Shown here in pieces: positions 18,176-28,082 of a stretch of DNA of 64,000 nucleotides. The notes beneath the pieces were generated by a model. It was not told the DNA's origin and did not search any database. It saw only the letters and a program-made list of their open reading frames with translations. The translations under genes were made by a program, and so were the position numbers. Within the stretch, counting starts at the first letter, position 1. Each line of letters begins with the position of its first letter. The stretch covers positions 3,968,001 to 4,032,000 of the forward strand of contig OZ241346.1 in assembly GCA_965199875.1 (NCBI GenBank). The letters are read 5' to 3'. Origin of the DNA: VXYL01 sp965199875. GTDB taxonomy: Bacteria; Pseudomonadota; Gammaproteobacteria; Pseudomonadales; Azotimanducaceae.

Positions 18176-19674
18176 TGGCCGAAGCCGCCGTGGACATGCC
18201 CGTCGGCGGGGTTGGGGTTTCTGCCCGGCCCGTCTCCGCCGAAGCGACGCCGCTCTCCGCCGCGCAGCGCCTCGCGCTCAAGTACTTCCTCGTCGCGATG
18301 GTGCTGTTCCTGGCGCAGATGGTGTTCGGCTTGATTGCCGGCCTGCAGTTCCTGATGCCGGATTTTCTGCACGGCGTGCTGGACTTCAACGTCAACCGCA
18401 TGGTGCACATCAACGCCATGATCGTGTGGATGCTGTACGGCTTCATCGGCGCCATCTACTGGCTGGTGGAGGACGAAGCCGGCGTGCCGCTGGTGGGCAT
18501 CCGCATCGCCCAGGCCACGTTCTGGGTGCTGACGACCGCCGTCGCCGCCGTGGTCGTGGTGTTCCTCGTCGTGCAGGCGGGGCCGGGCGAGATGCGCAGC
18601 ATCTGGCTCATCAACGAAGGGCGCGAGTACATCGAGGCGCCGCGCTGGGCGGACATCGGCATCGTCGTGTGCATGGCGGCGTTCTTCTACAACGTCGCCG
18701 CCACCTTCATGAAGGGGCGCTGGAGCGGCATCTCCGGCACGCTGGTGCTGGACCTCATCGCGCTGGCCGGGCTGTACTTCGCTGGCATGTTCTACACCAC
18801 CAACCTCTCGGTGGACCAGTACTGGTGGTGGTGGGTCGTGCATCTGTGGGTGGAGGCCACCTGGGAGGTGCTGGTGGGCTGCATCATGGCCTGGGGCCTG
18901 ATGAAGACCCTGGGCGTGCGGCGCAGGATCGTCACCACCTGGCTGTACATCGAGGTGGCGCTGATGTTCGGCTCCGGCATCCTCGGCCTCGGCCACCACT
19001 ACTTCTGGATCGGCACGCCGGAGTACTGGCTGGGCATCGGCGGCTTCTTCTCCGCCCTGGAACCCATCCCGCTGGTGGCGATGGTGGTGCATGCCGTCTA
19101 CGACGCCGGCCGGCACGGCTTCCAGAGCAACAACCACCCGGCGCTGGCGTGGCTGATCGCCCACGCCTTCGGCAACTTCCTGGGCGCCGGCGTGTGGGGC
19201 TTCATCCAGACGCTGCCGCAGATCAACATCTACACTCACGGCACCCAGTGGTCGGCTTCGCACGGCCACCTGGCGTTCTTCGGCGCCTACGCCACCATCG
19301 TGGTGGCCTTCGTCTACCTGGCCCTGCAGCGCTGGCGGGGCGACGTGTGGATGTCCGGCGACCTGCCCGACCGCGGCTGGAAGTGGAAGTGGGCGCTCGC
19401 CCTGCTGAACGTCGGCGCCTTGGGCATGACCATCGCGCTCTTGATCGCCGGCTACGAGCAGTCGTTCACCGAACGCGCCATCGGCGGCTCGACGTGGCAG
19501 GCCTACTTCGAGGGGCAGACGACGATGTGGTTCGTGCAGGCCATGTACTGGCGCATGATCTTCGGCGTGATGATGACCCTCGGCCTGCTCCTGCTGCTGT
19601 GGGACTTCCTCGCCATCGGCCGCAACGAGACCCGCCCGGCCAAGCCCGTGCCCCGCGAACCGGACGCCCCATGA
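18175..19674 (+). CDS. norB: Nitric oxide reductase catalytic subunit
   Basis: The 499-residue heme-copper oxidase superfamily protein has about twelve membrane segments. HLWVEATWE, GLGHHYFWIG, SALEPIPLV and SASHGHLAFFGAYATI place it in the cytochrome c-dependent NorB group; the histidines in these are heme b, b3 and iron ligands. It is a short-chain cNOR partnered by norC upstream. Decayed copies of parts of this gene lie at 26446-26650, 29186-29279 and 29311-29362. Confidence 0.93.
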   Translation: MAEAAVDMPVGGVGVSARPVSAEATPLSAAQRLALKYFLVAMVLFLAQMVFGLIAGLQFLMPDFLHGVLDFNVNRMVHINAMIVWMLYGFIGAIYWLVEDEAGVPLVGIRIAQATFWVLTTAVAAVVVVFLVVQAGPGEMRSIWLINEGREYIEAPRWADIGIVVCMAAFFYNVAATFMKGRWSGISGTLVLDLIALAGLYFAGMFYTTNLSVDQYWWWWVVHLWVEATWEVLVGCIMAWGLMKTLGVRRRIVTTWLYIEVALMFGSGILGLGHHYFWIGTPEYWLGIGGFFSALEPIPLVAMVVHAVYDAGRHGFQSNNHPALAWLIAHAFGNFLGAGVWGFIQTLPQINIYTHGTQWSASHGHLAFFGAYATIVVAFVYLALQRWRGDVWMSGDLPDRGWKWKWALALLNVGALGMTIALLIAGYEQSFTERAIGGSTWQAYFEGQTTMWFVQAMYWRMIFGVMMTLGLLLLLWDFLAIGRNETRPAKPVPREPDAP

Positions 19675-20006
19675 CCGCAAGGCGCGGCTGGGCGCTGTTC
19701 GCCGCCTTGGCCATCGGCGCGCTGCTGCTGGCGTGGCCGCGCAGCGCCGTGGCGGTTGGCGATGCGGATGCAGGCGCCGCCAAGGCGGCCCTTTGCGCCG
19801 CCTGCCACGGCCAGAACGGCATCAGCAGCAACCCGCTGTGGCCGAGCCTGGCGGGACAGCAGGAAGCGTATTTGGCGAAGCAGATCAAGGCGTTCCGAGA
19901 TGGCGAACGGGTGGACGTGTCGATGCAGCCGTTCGTGGCGAACTTGACGGACCAGGACGTAGAGGATCTCGCGGCGTACTACGCGGGGCTTTCGGCCTGC
20001 CCATAA
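19671..20006 (+). CDS. Class I cytochrome c, periplasmic
   Basis: The 111-residue product has a signal peptide (cleavage expected near SAVAVG), one heme motif CAACH and a C-terminal methionine region (DVSMQPFVANLT). It resembles single-heme cytochromes of the c4/c553 type, and is a plausible electron donor to NorCB. The ATG overlaps the norB stop (ATGA). The last 120 bases and about 35 bases after the stop have a decayed copy at 32411-32562. Confidence 0.85.
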   Translation: MTARRGWALFAALAIGALLLAWPRSAVAVGDADAGAAKAALCAACHGQNGISSNPLWPSLAGQQEAYLAKQIKAFRDGERVDVSMQPFVANLTDQDVEDLAAYYAGLSACP

Positions 20007-20045
20007 AGGACAAGTCGTTCAATCCGAAACGAGCCTGAAACCCGT

Positions 20046-23000
20046 CTACGGCGGCGAAAGATCGATTGCCCAGTCACGAAGCCGTGCGAGGTCAAGATCA
20101 GCCAAGAGCGTAACCAGCTCCTCTTGGCGCGGCTGACCGAAAACAACACGATACGCGGCAAGCTGGCGTTTGAGCCGTTGGAACGCTTCTACTTCCCGAC
20201 TGTAGGAGAGAAGGGGCACATGGCGCTCAACGTAGTGTTCGCCCGGTGCCAGCCAGAAAGGCACAAGGTCATGCTCGCCTGCCTCCCGCGCTGCTTCGTC
20301 CGCCAGATCGAAAGCCAACTGCCACAGGTCGTCGCCCAGCCGCCACCGCTCCAACGCCCGCCCAGCCCACTTTGCCGCGACGTTAGCGCGTACAGCGTGG
20401 CACTTGTATCGATGAACACGCCCCTCGCGTTGCTCGAGGTCCACGGGATTGCCGGGCAGATCCCAGTGTACGATTCGCCGGCACCACGGATGAAAATCGA
20501 GGCCCTCCTGACCGACCGACGTACTTGCCAAAACGAACGGCCGGAATGGGCTGTTGAACGCACCACGGACGACATCTTGGCTGACAGGCCGCCCATCTTC
20601 GGCTTCGATTTCCGTCTGGCCGAATCGAAGTGCAAAGATCGTCCGCACACGAAGGTCATCACGAAACGCCGGCTCTTCCTCATCTTCAAGAAAGTCGTCA
20701 AAGAGGCGCATATGCACACGCGAAGGCCTTGGCAGAATGGCGTCTACCATCAGACTGCAGCAATCCACCATGGTGTCGTCGTCAGAGGATTCGCTCCATT
20801 TGCTCTGTTCCCATAGCAGATGCCACTGCTCGTCCAAAACGGCCTGCAAATTGCCGTCGTGGCAGTAGCGCAGCACTGCTCGCCAGTAGTGCAGCTCATG
20901 CATCGCGCCGTAGAGCTGATCGAGCAGGGCAATCACTGCTGGTCTGTTGAATAGATGCCAAAACGCATCAGCGATTCGTACCGCCGAGCGGCGTCTGCTG
21001 TCTTCCGTGACACCGTCGTTTCGCAGCATGCGCGCTGCCACGATGGCCGGCGACCCCAGAGCCACGTCCGCGAGCAGCTTCGACAGCGAGTCTGGCACAC
21101 GCCCGAGTTCGGACACATCTAAGTCCAGTAGATCGTTCAAGTAGTTCGGAAAGTGTTTGTTGATGCGAGACTCCTGATCCGTTGACGGTGGTAGACCTGG
21201 ATCGTCCCGCCACTCTTCCAAGAAGCCACGAAGGCCATCATCGAGCAAGAGTGGTGCCGCCCACTCCCATCGGTCATCTTCTTGGCCTGACCGTAGGTTG
21301 GGCTGATCGGGCTGATCCCTTAGCCGACCCCGCAGCAAGTCGTTTACTCGTTCAGCGACCCACTCGCGGCAGTCCGCCCCGGGCGGCGCCGACAGCGGGT
21401 GAATGTCCGCTAGCGGCAGGCACGGCATTAGCAGCAGGAGCAGTCGATGGCGCGTCCGGGCGTGTCCCACAGCGCCTTTTGCGTCCAACGTGAGCCTTTG
21501 ACCTTGCTGACCGGCCGGATCCTTGTAAGCGCGTACCCTGCTGCCCTGCACCATGCGGCGCTCTGCCTCGTAGCTCAGCACGCCGCTAACGACGTCCGGC
21601 ACGACGTTCCAAGCGGAAAACAGCAGCGTCTTGGTTTTGCCTTCTTGCCCAGCGAACGGCCCTTCCAGTGGCCAGTAGGGTACAGTGGGCGGCATCCAAA
21701 GGAGCTTCCACAGCCCGGTATCCAACAGCGTCGACACTTCATCGCTGAGCTTCGCGTTGCCGGGGTCAACTGCGCCAAACCGATTTAGCTCGGCTGATCT
21801 AAGGTAGGCATGGGCGTGGCGTCTGATCGCATCAGCAGTCTTCTCGGGCGAGTTCTCGATGCCATCGGGCAGCTCATTCCTGTCGAAGTTGTAGCCTCGC
21901 ATGAAGTGGGCCAGATACGGGGCGGATTTCCAATACCGTAACGGGTCTTTAGCACCGACGGCGCGAAACAGATCGTCGGCGGCCAAGTATTGCTGGACTT
22001 CCGCCACTCTCGGCGTAAGCGCGGCCCTGTGTTCCTTCACCATGGCATCTCGGTCGTCGGTAGCCACAACACGCTCGGTACGCGCCATGACGTTGCGCAG
22101 CATCTTCTCGACGCTCTCCTTCGCGCCCTTCACCTTCGCCGTCGTAGCGTCGTACTTCAGACCATAGGTGGCTTCCTTCAACGCACCTCTGAACTCGGCG
22201 ATGCTGCGCCCGAGATCGCTGAGCCGATCCTCGTCGTCCAAGAGGAATCGGGTCGTGGCGATGAAGTCAGCATAGTGGTCGTCCTCTCCGCCCCTCTCCG
22301 CATCCGTCGTGTAGAGCTTGTACGGCGTAGCGGACAGCAGGAGCGTTCGCACAGGGTGACCTTCGGGCGTCCGTGCGCTGAACAGTTCTTGGGCGAGTTC
22401 TGCAGCGGCATCGCCCTCTCGGGTTTCAAGCAGAGTCTTAAAGCGTTGAAATTCATCCATGATGACCAAATCTGGTTCGAGCGCCTTGACGCAGCACTCG
22501 GCCAGTAGTTTGCGCAGGCTGCCGATGACGTAACTGCGCTGTTGGCGCGCTTCCTCTGGCAATCCCGACCTGTTGTATCTGCGAAACCAACGATCTATGG
22601 TCTCATCGACTAGATCTTTCCACTTCGCCCCGTTGAAGGCATCTGCAAAGTCGCCCTTGATTGAATCGTCCAGAGGCAGATCGACGTCTTGTTCTATCCT
22701 TGCTCGCCAGCGCTCCTTGCTCCGAATCGCTCCTTGGAGGAGGTTTTTGAGGCCGGTGTGCCGCTGGGAGCGAATGTGCTCCTTCAGCAAGTAATACAGC
22801 ACGATCCGCTCGTGGGATTGGCCGCCGGAGTGTCCGAGTTTGAACGACGTGCTTGGTGTGAAGCTAACAAAGTTCAGTTTGCTATCTTGAAGCTGAGTGT
22901 CAGCGGCTGCGAGTTGAGTTGCCAACATCGTCAGCCGCGTCGCAGGCAGTGACCGGCTTTCACTTCCGCCAACCCGGAGCTTCGGCAGATTGGATCGGGC

Positions 23001-23252
23001 AATGCTGGCATTGCTGCAGATATAGATGATGTCGATGCGTTCTGTCGTATCCCACAGATGTTCGATGGCCCTCGCGATGATTCCCCGTGCAACCAAGGTC
23101 TTCCCAAGGCCCACCTCGTCAGCGACGAGAAACCGAGAGGAACTGTCGCCGGCCTCGAACAAGCGGTGAAAGGCGTGGTCGACTGTGCGTCGCTGAAAGG
23201 GCTTCAGAGGAGCGACGATGCTCTCCGCATTAGGTTTTGTCGGGGGCTTCAT
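20046..23252 (-). CDS. SNF2/SF2-type helicase of a defence-like operon
   Basis: A 1068-residue superfamily 2 helicase. Walker A is VGLGKT at about residues 47-52, the Walker B acidic box is MDEFQ at about 265-269, motif III is LLLSATP at about 304-310, and motif VI is QREGRVHRY at about 941-949 after an STSVGQEGLDFH motif V. Long inserts separate the two motor halves. It is the last gene of a three-gene operon: the PLD-like gene stop overlaps its ATG (ATGA). Helicases of this type paired with PLD nucleases occur in anti-phage modules; the role in defence is inference from the partners and the island setting. Confidence 0.85.
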   Translation of the reverse strand: MKPPTKPNAESIVAPLKPFQRRTVDHAFHRLFEAGDSSSRFLVADEVGLGKTLVARGIIARAIEHLWDTTERIDIIYICSNASIARSNLPKLRVGGSESRSLPATRLTMLATQLAAADTQLQDSKLNFVSFTPSTSFKLGHSGGQSHERIVLYYLLKEHIRSQRHTGLKNLLQGAIRSKERWRARIEQDVDLPLDDSIKGDFADAFNGAKWKDLVDETIDRWFRRYNRSGLPEEARQQRSYVIGSLRKLLAECCVKALEPDLVIMDEFQRFKTLLETREGDAAAELAQELFSARTPEGHPVRTLLLSATPYKLYTTDAERGGEDDHYADFIATTRFLLDDEDRLSDLGRSIAEFRGALKEATYGLKYDATTAKVKGAKESVEKMLRNVMARTERVVATDDRDAMVKEHRAALTPRVAEVQQYLAADDLFRAVGAKDPLRYWKSAPYLAHFMRGYNFDRNELPDGIENSPEKTADAIRRHAHAYLRSAELNRFGAVDPGNAKLSDEVSTLLDTGLWKLLWMPPTVPYWPLEGPFAGQEGKTKTLLFSAWNVVPDVVSGVLSYEAERRMVQGSRVRAYKDPAGQQGQRLTLDAKGAVGHARTRHRLLLLLMPCLPLADIHPLSAPPGADCREWVAERVNDLLRGRLRDQPDQPNLRSGQEDDRWEWAAPLLLDDGLRGFLEEWRDDPGLPPSTDQESRINKHFPNYLNDLLDLDVSELGRVPDSLSKLLADVALGSPAIVAARMLRNDGVTEDSRRRSAVRIADAFWHLFNRPAVIALLDQLYGAMHELHYWRAVLRYCHDGNLQAVLDEQWHLLWEQSKWSESSDDDTMVDCCSLMVDAILPRPSRVHMRLFDDFLEDEEEPAFRDDLRVRTIFALRFGQTEIEAEDGRPVSQDVVRGAFNSPFRPFVLASTSVGQEGLDFHPWCRRIVHWDLPGNPVDLEQREGRVHRYKCHAVRANVAAKWAGRALERWRLGDDLWQLAFDLADEAAREAGEHDLVPFWLAPGEHYVERHVPLLSYSREVEAFQRLKRQLAAYRVVFGQPRQEELVTLLADLDLARLRDWAIDLSPP

Positions 23253-25069
23253 CGGACGGCCACCGTCTGGTCTATCGCTTGCCAGACCTCATACAGGTCG
23301 GGAGGGATTATCGTACGTCCGTCCTCGGTCTGTCGAAGGTCCTGCACAAGCCGCCTTACTACATCAAGACGCTCGGGGTATCGGGATGCGGCGCGTAAGA
23401 GGTCTTCGAGCAACGTCTGCCCATCAAACATTCCCGTCAATGCAGCGCTACTGGTCCCATCTCCGTCTCGCAACAAGGAGAAGCTCTCCCCCTCTACTCC
23501 GCCCAGCAGTGCTCTCAGGAACCGCAAGAACTTGTCGGGGCTGTCGATCAACGACCTCAGTATCCGAGCCGCCCGGTGGCTTGGCAAGCCCGTCGTCGGG
23601 AGCTTCATCGCGAATCGTACGTCATCCACTCCGTCTACACCGACGCCCATGCGAAACGCGACAAAGGCGGTCAAGGACGACACCGGCAGGGACCATGATC
23701 GCCGGTCCAAAGGATGGGACAGCTCTTCGGGGATGGACATCGGCCAGAATTGCACCGTCACGCCCTTCGGGTCTACGTCGCCATCCATGCGCCAATCCCA
23801 AACATCGTCCTCTCTCTTCCCCTTTTTGCACCATATGCGAAGCCCGCCACAGCTTACGGATTGCGCGACTGCGGTTCGTGCTTCTTCCAACATCTGCGTA
23901 CCGCGCCGGCGTTCTTCTGCCAGCGTAGCGTCCTCTTCCTCAGTATCAGCCAAGCTGCGATCGTAGGGTTCACACAGGCCGCGGAATCCCTCTAGGAATT
24001 GCGCAATGCCGAACGGTGTCCGCCGTCCGGTAAGGCGGGCGAATACCTCCACATTGTGTTCGGCAAGAGCTGCGTGCGTCAAATTCGCCGAACCAAAGTA
24101 CCAGCTAACATCGCCGCGATGTTCCACGGCGATGATCTTCGCATGCAGCCCGGACGGTCGTCTTGCTTCCTCGGCACTCTCGCCGGATGCGGGCTCCTCG
24201 GACAAGACCAGCACTTCAGACCACTCATCTAGAGCGGCCGGTTCGATCAGATCAAGCTCTTCCGGCCGGGAAATCAAGGTGCGGTCCATGCCCTCGCGTC
24301 CCAAAGCGGCGACCATCTTCGTCCCATAGGCATTCGCGAACGGCGCAACTGCGAGTAGCCGTGTCGCACCACCGTTTGGCGGCCACGTTCCTGCGGGCCG
24401 CGATTGGATGCCGAAACTATGGAACTCAAGGGGTGAATCGAAGCCGTCGGGGGCCGGATACGCTGTTCGCCTCGCCTGTTCTGCCAACTCGGCTACGGCA
24501 TCAGAGACGCCCTTCGGCAACCGTGCGCCTGCTCTAGAGGCCATGTTCGGCAGGGCAGCGAGCAGCTCGCCGAGTGGCCGGCTCTTTGCCACCCGTCGTC
24601 CGCCAGCTGGTGCCTCGGATGTCAACGCGATGTCCCAAGAGCGATCGAAAGTGAGGTTCCGCGATAGGATCGCCAGCCTAAGCAACTCCCGCCCGTCCTC
24701 CTCTTCCGGCACGAACCGCGCCAGCCACACCTTGGGATGGAACACCCCTCCGTTGGGCGCTCGCACCGGATGAACGCTAGACTCCAGCGTAGAGACCAAC
24801 TCTCGGCCTTGGTCCGGGATTGATATGCCAGTCGCGTCGACAAAGACATGTATGCGGTCGCCTGCTTCCTGCAAGGCGGCAATGAGCCGCAACGGATCTG
24901 CCATCAGTTCCTCGACACTGCTGTCAGACTGAGAAAGCACGGCTAGGGGAAGGGCGAGCAGCGCCTCGAGGTCCAGCGTGTAGGTCGTCAATACGGCTAA
25001 GTCCAGCCGGTGTTGGCTGGGCGGACGAAGGAGGTCCATCGCCACTGCACGAACGTCAGGCGAGAGCAT
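23249..25069 (-). CDS. Phospholipase D-like (PLDc) family protein, probable nuclease
   Basis: The 606-residue protein carries two HKD-type motifs: H111-x-K113 followed by SRNLT at 136-140, and H309-x-K311 followed by GSANLT at 326-331. Two such halves normally build one active site. Bacterial members with this layout, next to a helicase, are usually nucleases. Both start and stop overlap the neighbours by four bases, so the three genes should be made together. The C-terminal 200 residues show no motif I recognise. Confidence 0.82.
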   Translation of the reverse strand: MLSPDVRAVAMDLLRPPSQHRLDLAVLTTYTLDLEALLALPLAVLSQSDSSVEELMADPLRLIAALQEAGDRIHVFVDATGISIPDQGRELVSTLESSVHPVRAPNGGVFHPKVWLARFVPEEEDGRELLRLAILSRNLTFDRSWDIALTSEAPAGGRRVAKSRPLGELLAALPNMASRAGARLPKGVSDAVAELAEQARRTAYPAPDGFDSPLEFHSFGIQSRPAGTWPPNGGATRLLAVAPFANAYGTKMVAALGREGMDRTLISRPEELDLIEPAALDEWSEVLVLSEEPASGESAEEARRPSGLHAKIIAVEHRGDVSWYFGSANLTHAALAEHNVEVFARLTGRRTPFGIAQFLEGFRGLCEPYDRSLADTEEEDATLAEERRRGTQMLEEARTAVAQSVSCGGLRIWCKKGKREDDVWDWRMDGDVDPKGVTVQFWPMSIPEELSHPLDRRSWSLPVSSLTAFVAFRMGVGVDGVDDVRFAMKLPTTGLPSHRAARILRSLIDSPDKFLRFLRALLGGVEGESFSLLRDGDGTSSAALTGMFDGQTLLEDLLRAASRYPERLDVVRRLVQDLRQTEDGRTIIPPDLYEVWQAIDQTVAVR

Positions 25070-26274
25070 CAGACCAGACTCTCGTGCAGATCCAATAGCA
25101 TTTGACGGGCTTGGGGCCAGTTGAACTGCATCCGTCCGACGCCCGAACGTCCCCGCCAGTGCAAGAGCCGTTTGGCATTTTTCAACCTCGCCCTTCCTCT
25201 CTTGAGGCCGTACTCTCGGTCTGCTATCAATTTCCGAAGTTCGACGTCGTCCTTGGCGGTCTCCGGGCCGATCGTCGCCAACCGCGTTGTCCAAGCGCTG
25301 AGGAAACGTCGCTGCCCTGTAGGGTACCGGTGCGCACGGCGAGCGAGCCATGCAGATAGCTCGTTGCCGTCAAAGTGCTCCTGCTGCGCCTCCTTCTCGG
25401 CCCACTGTCCCCACTGCTCGGCGTAACCCTCCGCCCAACGTTGCGATTCCTCACTGTCTTTGTCGCATTCCCGCCTCTTCTCCGCCAGCATCAAGTTGTA
25501 GAGTAGCGGGATGCCTTCCACATGGTGGGAGAAGCGACACGCGAGTCTGACGGTCTCGTGCAAGTTGCCCGTCGCGCCAACCGCATCCGGCTCGTCCCAA
25601 AGGCTCTCCGACCAATCCCGACGCGGGGTGGCCGAGAGCTTGGCCAGCAAAGTTCCTTGACAACTGGCCTGTATACGGGCTTGCAGGAACTCGGCTTCGT
25701 CATGCGTGAGCGCAAAGCCGGCTTCCTTTGGAAAGCCATCCGGTCTCGGAGGCAGTTGCGGGTGCCAGTTGGGCTGTCCACGCGACACCACGCCAGGATC
25801 GTCCGCCTGTTCATGCCGCGTGTCGCTGAGCCGCGCAAAGTGAGTGTGATACCAGCTCTGTACCCTGTCGTGCGTGAATACACCCCAACGTATGCAGCAC
25901 CGCCAATAGACGGAGCTCGGGAGCCGCTGCAGATCGTTGCGGGCATTGATGCCGATGACGCCCCAATCTCGTTCGTCGTCGGATTCTGCCAAGGCGTCAA
26001 TCAGCGCTACTTCTGCCCGACGGGCTGCCTTCGCAACGCCGTCACTGCGAGTTCGCTTGGCCTCAAGTTGCTGATACATCCAGGGTACGAACAGCATGTA
26101 CCTCAGCCGGGTCTGAATCGACGTGATTCCGGGGAAGAGCTCGCCGGCGAAGGCATCGCGGAGCGTGCCCAACCCCAGTTCGTCGACAGTGCCTTCCTTG
26201 AACGAGGCCAGCACACGCCGCATCTGTTCTCGGTCTGTGCCGGTGAGATCAAGCCATGTGAGCGTCGGTTCCAC
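25069..26274 (-). CDS. DUF6361 family protein
   Basis: The 401-residue protein matches DUF6361: TWLDLTGTDREQMRR at the start, then GTVDELGLGTLRDAFA, LFPGITSIQTRLRYMLFVPW and the tryptophan-rich SSVYWRCCIRWGVF. The family has no known biochemistry. It is the first gene of the operon DUF6361-PLD-helicase. The start is GTG at 26274 with only a weak ribosome site. It may act as the sensor or DNA-binding component, which is speculation. Confidence 0.8.
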   Translation of the reverse strand: MEPTLTWLDLTGTDREQMRRVLASFKEGTVDELGLGTLRDAFAGELFPGITSIQTRLRYMLFVPWMYQQLEAKRTRSDGVAKAARRAEVALIDALAESDDERDWGVIGINARNDLQRLPSSVYWRCCIRWGVFTHDRVQSWYHTHFARLSDTRHEQADDPGVVSRGQPNWHPQLPPRPDGFPKEAGFALTHDEAEFLQARIQASCQGTLLAKLSATPRRDWSESLWDEPDAVGATGNLHETVRLACRFSHHVEGIPLLYNLMLAEKRRECDKDSEESQRWAEGYAEQWGQWAEKEAQQEHFDGNELSAWLARRAHRYPTGQRRFLSAWTTRLATIGPETAKDDVELRKLIADREYGLKRGRARLKNAKRLLHWRGRSGVGRMQFNWPQARQMLLDLHESLV

Positions 26275-26445
26275 TGTTCTTGTCCGGCATGATGCAGGAG
26301 CTGGCTAGCGCAGTGAAGGCGGGAATGGCACCCTTGGGACATCATGCCCACGCCGCCCACGGCTTGTTTCCCTTGCGCCTTGATCTGCCTCCTCCGTATT
26401 CGACAAGCCTGCCACAGTTGAGCCGCTAAGTCGAGGACGGTTTGA

Positions 26446-26650
26446 CGGACGAGTACTGGTGGTGGGTGGGCATCTGTGGGTGGAGGCCACCTGGGAAGTG
26501 CTGGTGGGCTGCATCATGGCTTGGGGCCTGATGAAGACCCTGGGCGTGCGGCGCAGGATCGTCACCCACCTGGCTGTACATCGAGGTGGCGCTGATGTTC
26601 GGCTCCGGCATCCTCGGCCTCGGCCACCAGTACTTTTGGATCGGCATACG
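26446..26650 (+). pseudogene. norB fragment (internal piece)
   Basis: About 205 bases nearly identical to norB positions 18813-19017, covering the membrane segments around HLWVEATWE to HHYFWIG. Small indels put it out of frame, and nothing else of norB is attached. The high identity implies a recent copy, in contrast to the more decayed fragments at 29186 and 32411. The flanks (26275-26445 and 26651-26825) hold no gene that I can support. Confidence 0.85.
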
Positions 26651-26825
26651 CCGCCGGAATCCGGTGCCTTGCGGAGGGAATCGCTTGCGGCTGCCCAGAA
26701 GTCCTCGTAGAGGTCGTCAGGCTCGCCGCTCGACCCTGGCGCCTGTCGTGTGTGTTGACATCCCCGCCATCCGACGGACAATCAAAACTCAACGCGGCTC
26801 GCCCCCCTTACCACGAGGAACCTGC

Positions 26826-27728
26826 TTGGACGATCCGATTCTCGCGCCGTGCCTTTGGCTGAACGGACAGGCCGAAGAGGCTGCGGCGTTCTACGTCGAG
26901 ACCTTCGGCGATGGCCGCCTCCTCGCCGACGCCCGATTTCCGCGCTCGGTCGACAATCCGGCCGGGCTGCCGCCCGGCAGCGTGATGAGCGTGGATTTCG
27001 AGGTGCTTGGACAGCGCTTCACGGCACTGAACGGCGGGCCGCGGTTCGTCGTCAATCCGAGCATCTCGTTCTTCGTCCGCGTGGACTCCTCCGCCCAAGT
27101 GGAACGCTTGTTCGCCGCATTGTCGAGCGGCGGCGAGACGCTGATGCCGCTCGGCGCATACCCTTGGAGCGCTTGCTTCGGGTGGGCGGCGGACCGCTTC
27201 GGCGTCTCCTGGCAGGTGATGGCCGCTGGCGAGTCGGAACCGGCCATCGCGCCGGCGTTGATGTTCTGCGGCGAGCAGTTCGGCGCCGCCACGGCGGCGA
27301 TGGAGCGTCTTTGCGGCGTGTTCCCGAACTCGCATGTGGTCGAGGTGGAACGATTCGCGGCGGGCGAAGAAGGCGCGGGCGCCGTCAAGCACGCCCGCTT
27401 CGTCCTTTCCGGCCACGGCTTCGCCGTGATGGACAGTCCGCTCGACCACGGCTTCGGCTTCAACGAGGCCGTGTCGCTGCAAGTCCTCTGCACGGGACAG
27501 GCGGAAGTGGATCGCTACTGGGCCGAACTCTCCCAAGGCGGCGAACCCGGCCAATGCGGCTGGCTGAAGGATCGTTTCGGCGTCAGTTGGCAGGTCGTTC
27601 CGGCAAGATGGCTGCAATGGCTCGGAAGCGATGCCGACGACGCCGCGCGCGAGCGGGTCTTCAAGGCCATTCTGGAGATGTCGAAGCTCGACGTCGGCGC
27701 GCTCGAGAGGGCGTTCGCCGGCGCGTGA
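26826..27728 (+). CDS. PhnB-like / glyoxalase-fold protein, two tandem domains
   Basis: The 300-residue protein has two VOC-fold (3-demethylubiquinone methyltransferase-like, PhnB) domains: ILAPCLWLNGQAEEAAAFYV in the first half and a second starting near IAPALMFCGEQFGAA, each ending with the DRFGVSWQV signature. Function is not known for this subgroup. No ATG fits the domain start; a TTG at 26826 with a GAGGAA ribosome site five bases upstream decides the start. Confidence 0.8.
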   Translation: MDDPILAPCLWLNGQAEEAAAFYVETFGDGRLLADARFPRSVDNPAGLPPGSVMSVDFEVLGQRFTALNGGPRFVVNPSISFFVRVDSSAQVERLFAALSSGGETLMPLGAYPWSACFGWAADRFGVSWQVMAAGESEPAIAPALMFCGEQFGAATAAMERLCGVFPNSHVVEVERFAAGEEGAGAVKHARFVLSGHGFAVMDSPLDHGFGFNEAVSLQVLCTGQAEVDRYWAELSQGGEPGQCGWLKDRFGVSWQVVPARWLQWLGSDADDAARERVFKAILEMSKLDVGALERAFAGA

Positions 27729-27779
27729 GCTCGATGGCGACGCGCCGTGTGTCCGTCGAACATGGCGCAGCAACCGGCA

Positions 27780-28050
27780 GTGGCTGCTAGGATCCGCGCC
27801 GTTACGCTGTTGCGTCGCGCTCGGCGACAAACGGCCGTGCGCGACACGGCACCAAGCCTCCGTGTTGTTGGCAGCATCCGCCTCCATCGAATCTACGAGC
27901 GTGGCGGCAAGCATGTGGCGTCGAGGGTGTCACCGAAAACTTCCCAACGCTGTGGGAAGCCTTTCGTCATGTCGCCCCCCTGTCGCAGTTCGACCACCAC
28001 CCTTGGACGAGGTTGCTGCAACGACGGAAGCGGCCTTCAGCAGTTGGCCG
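27780..28050 (+). pseudogene. RES-domain toxin, frameshifted remnant
   Basis: A GTG frame reads RDTAPSLRVVGSIRLHRIYERGG, and after a one-base frame change it continues NFPTLWEAFRHVAPLSQFDHHPW, which is the signature block of RES toxins (NAD-degrading toxins of Xre/RES systems). The gene then breaks off. No antitoxin gene precedes it; the PhnB-like gene ends 52 bases upstream. A second, shorter RES start lies at 30072-30197 with about 75 bases of strong similarity. Confidence 0.7.
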
Positions 28051-28082
28051 GACGACGCCGATGCGCCGCCCGGCCACGGGCT

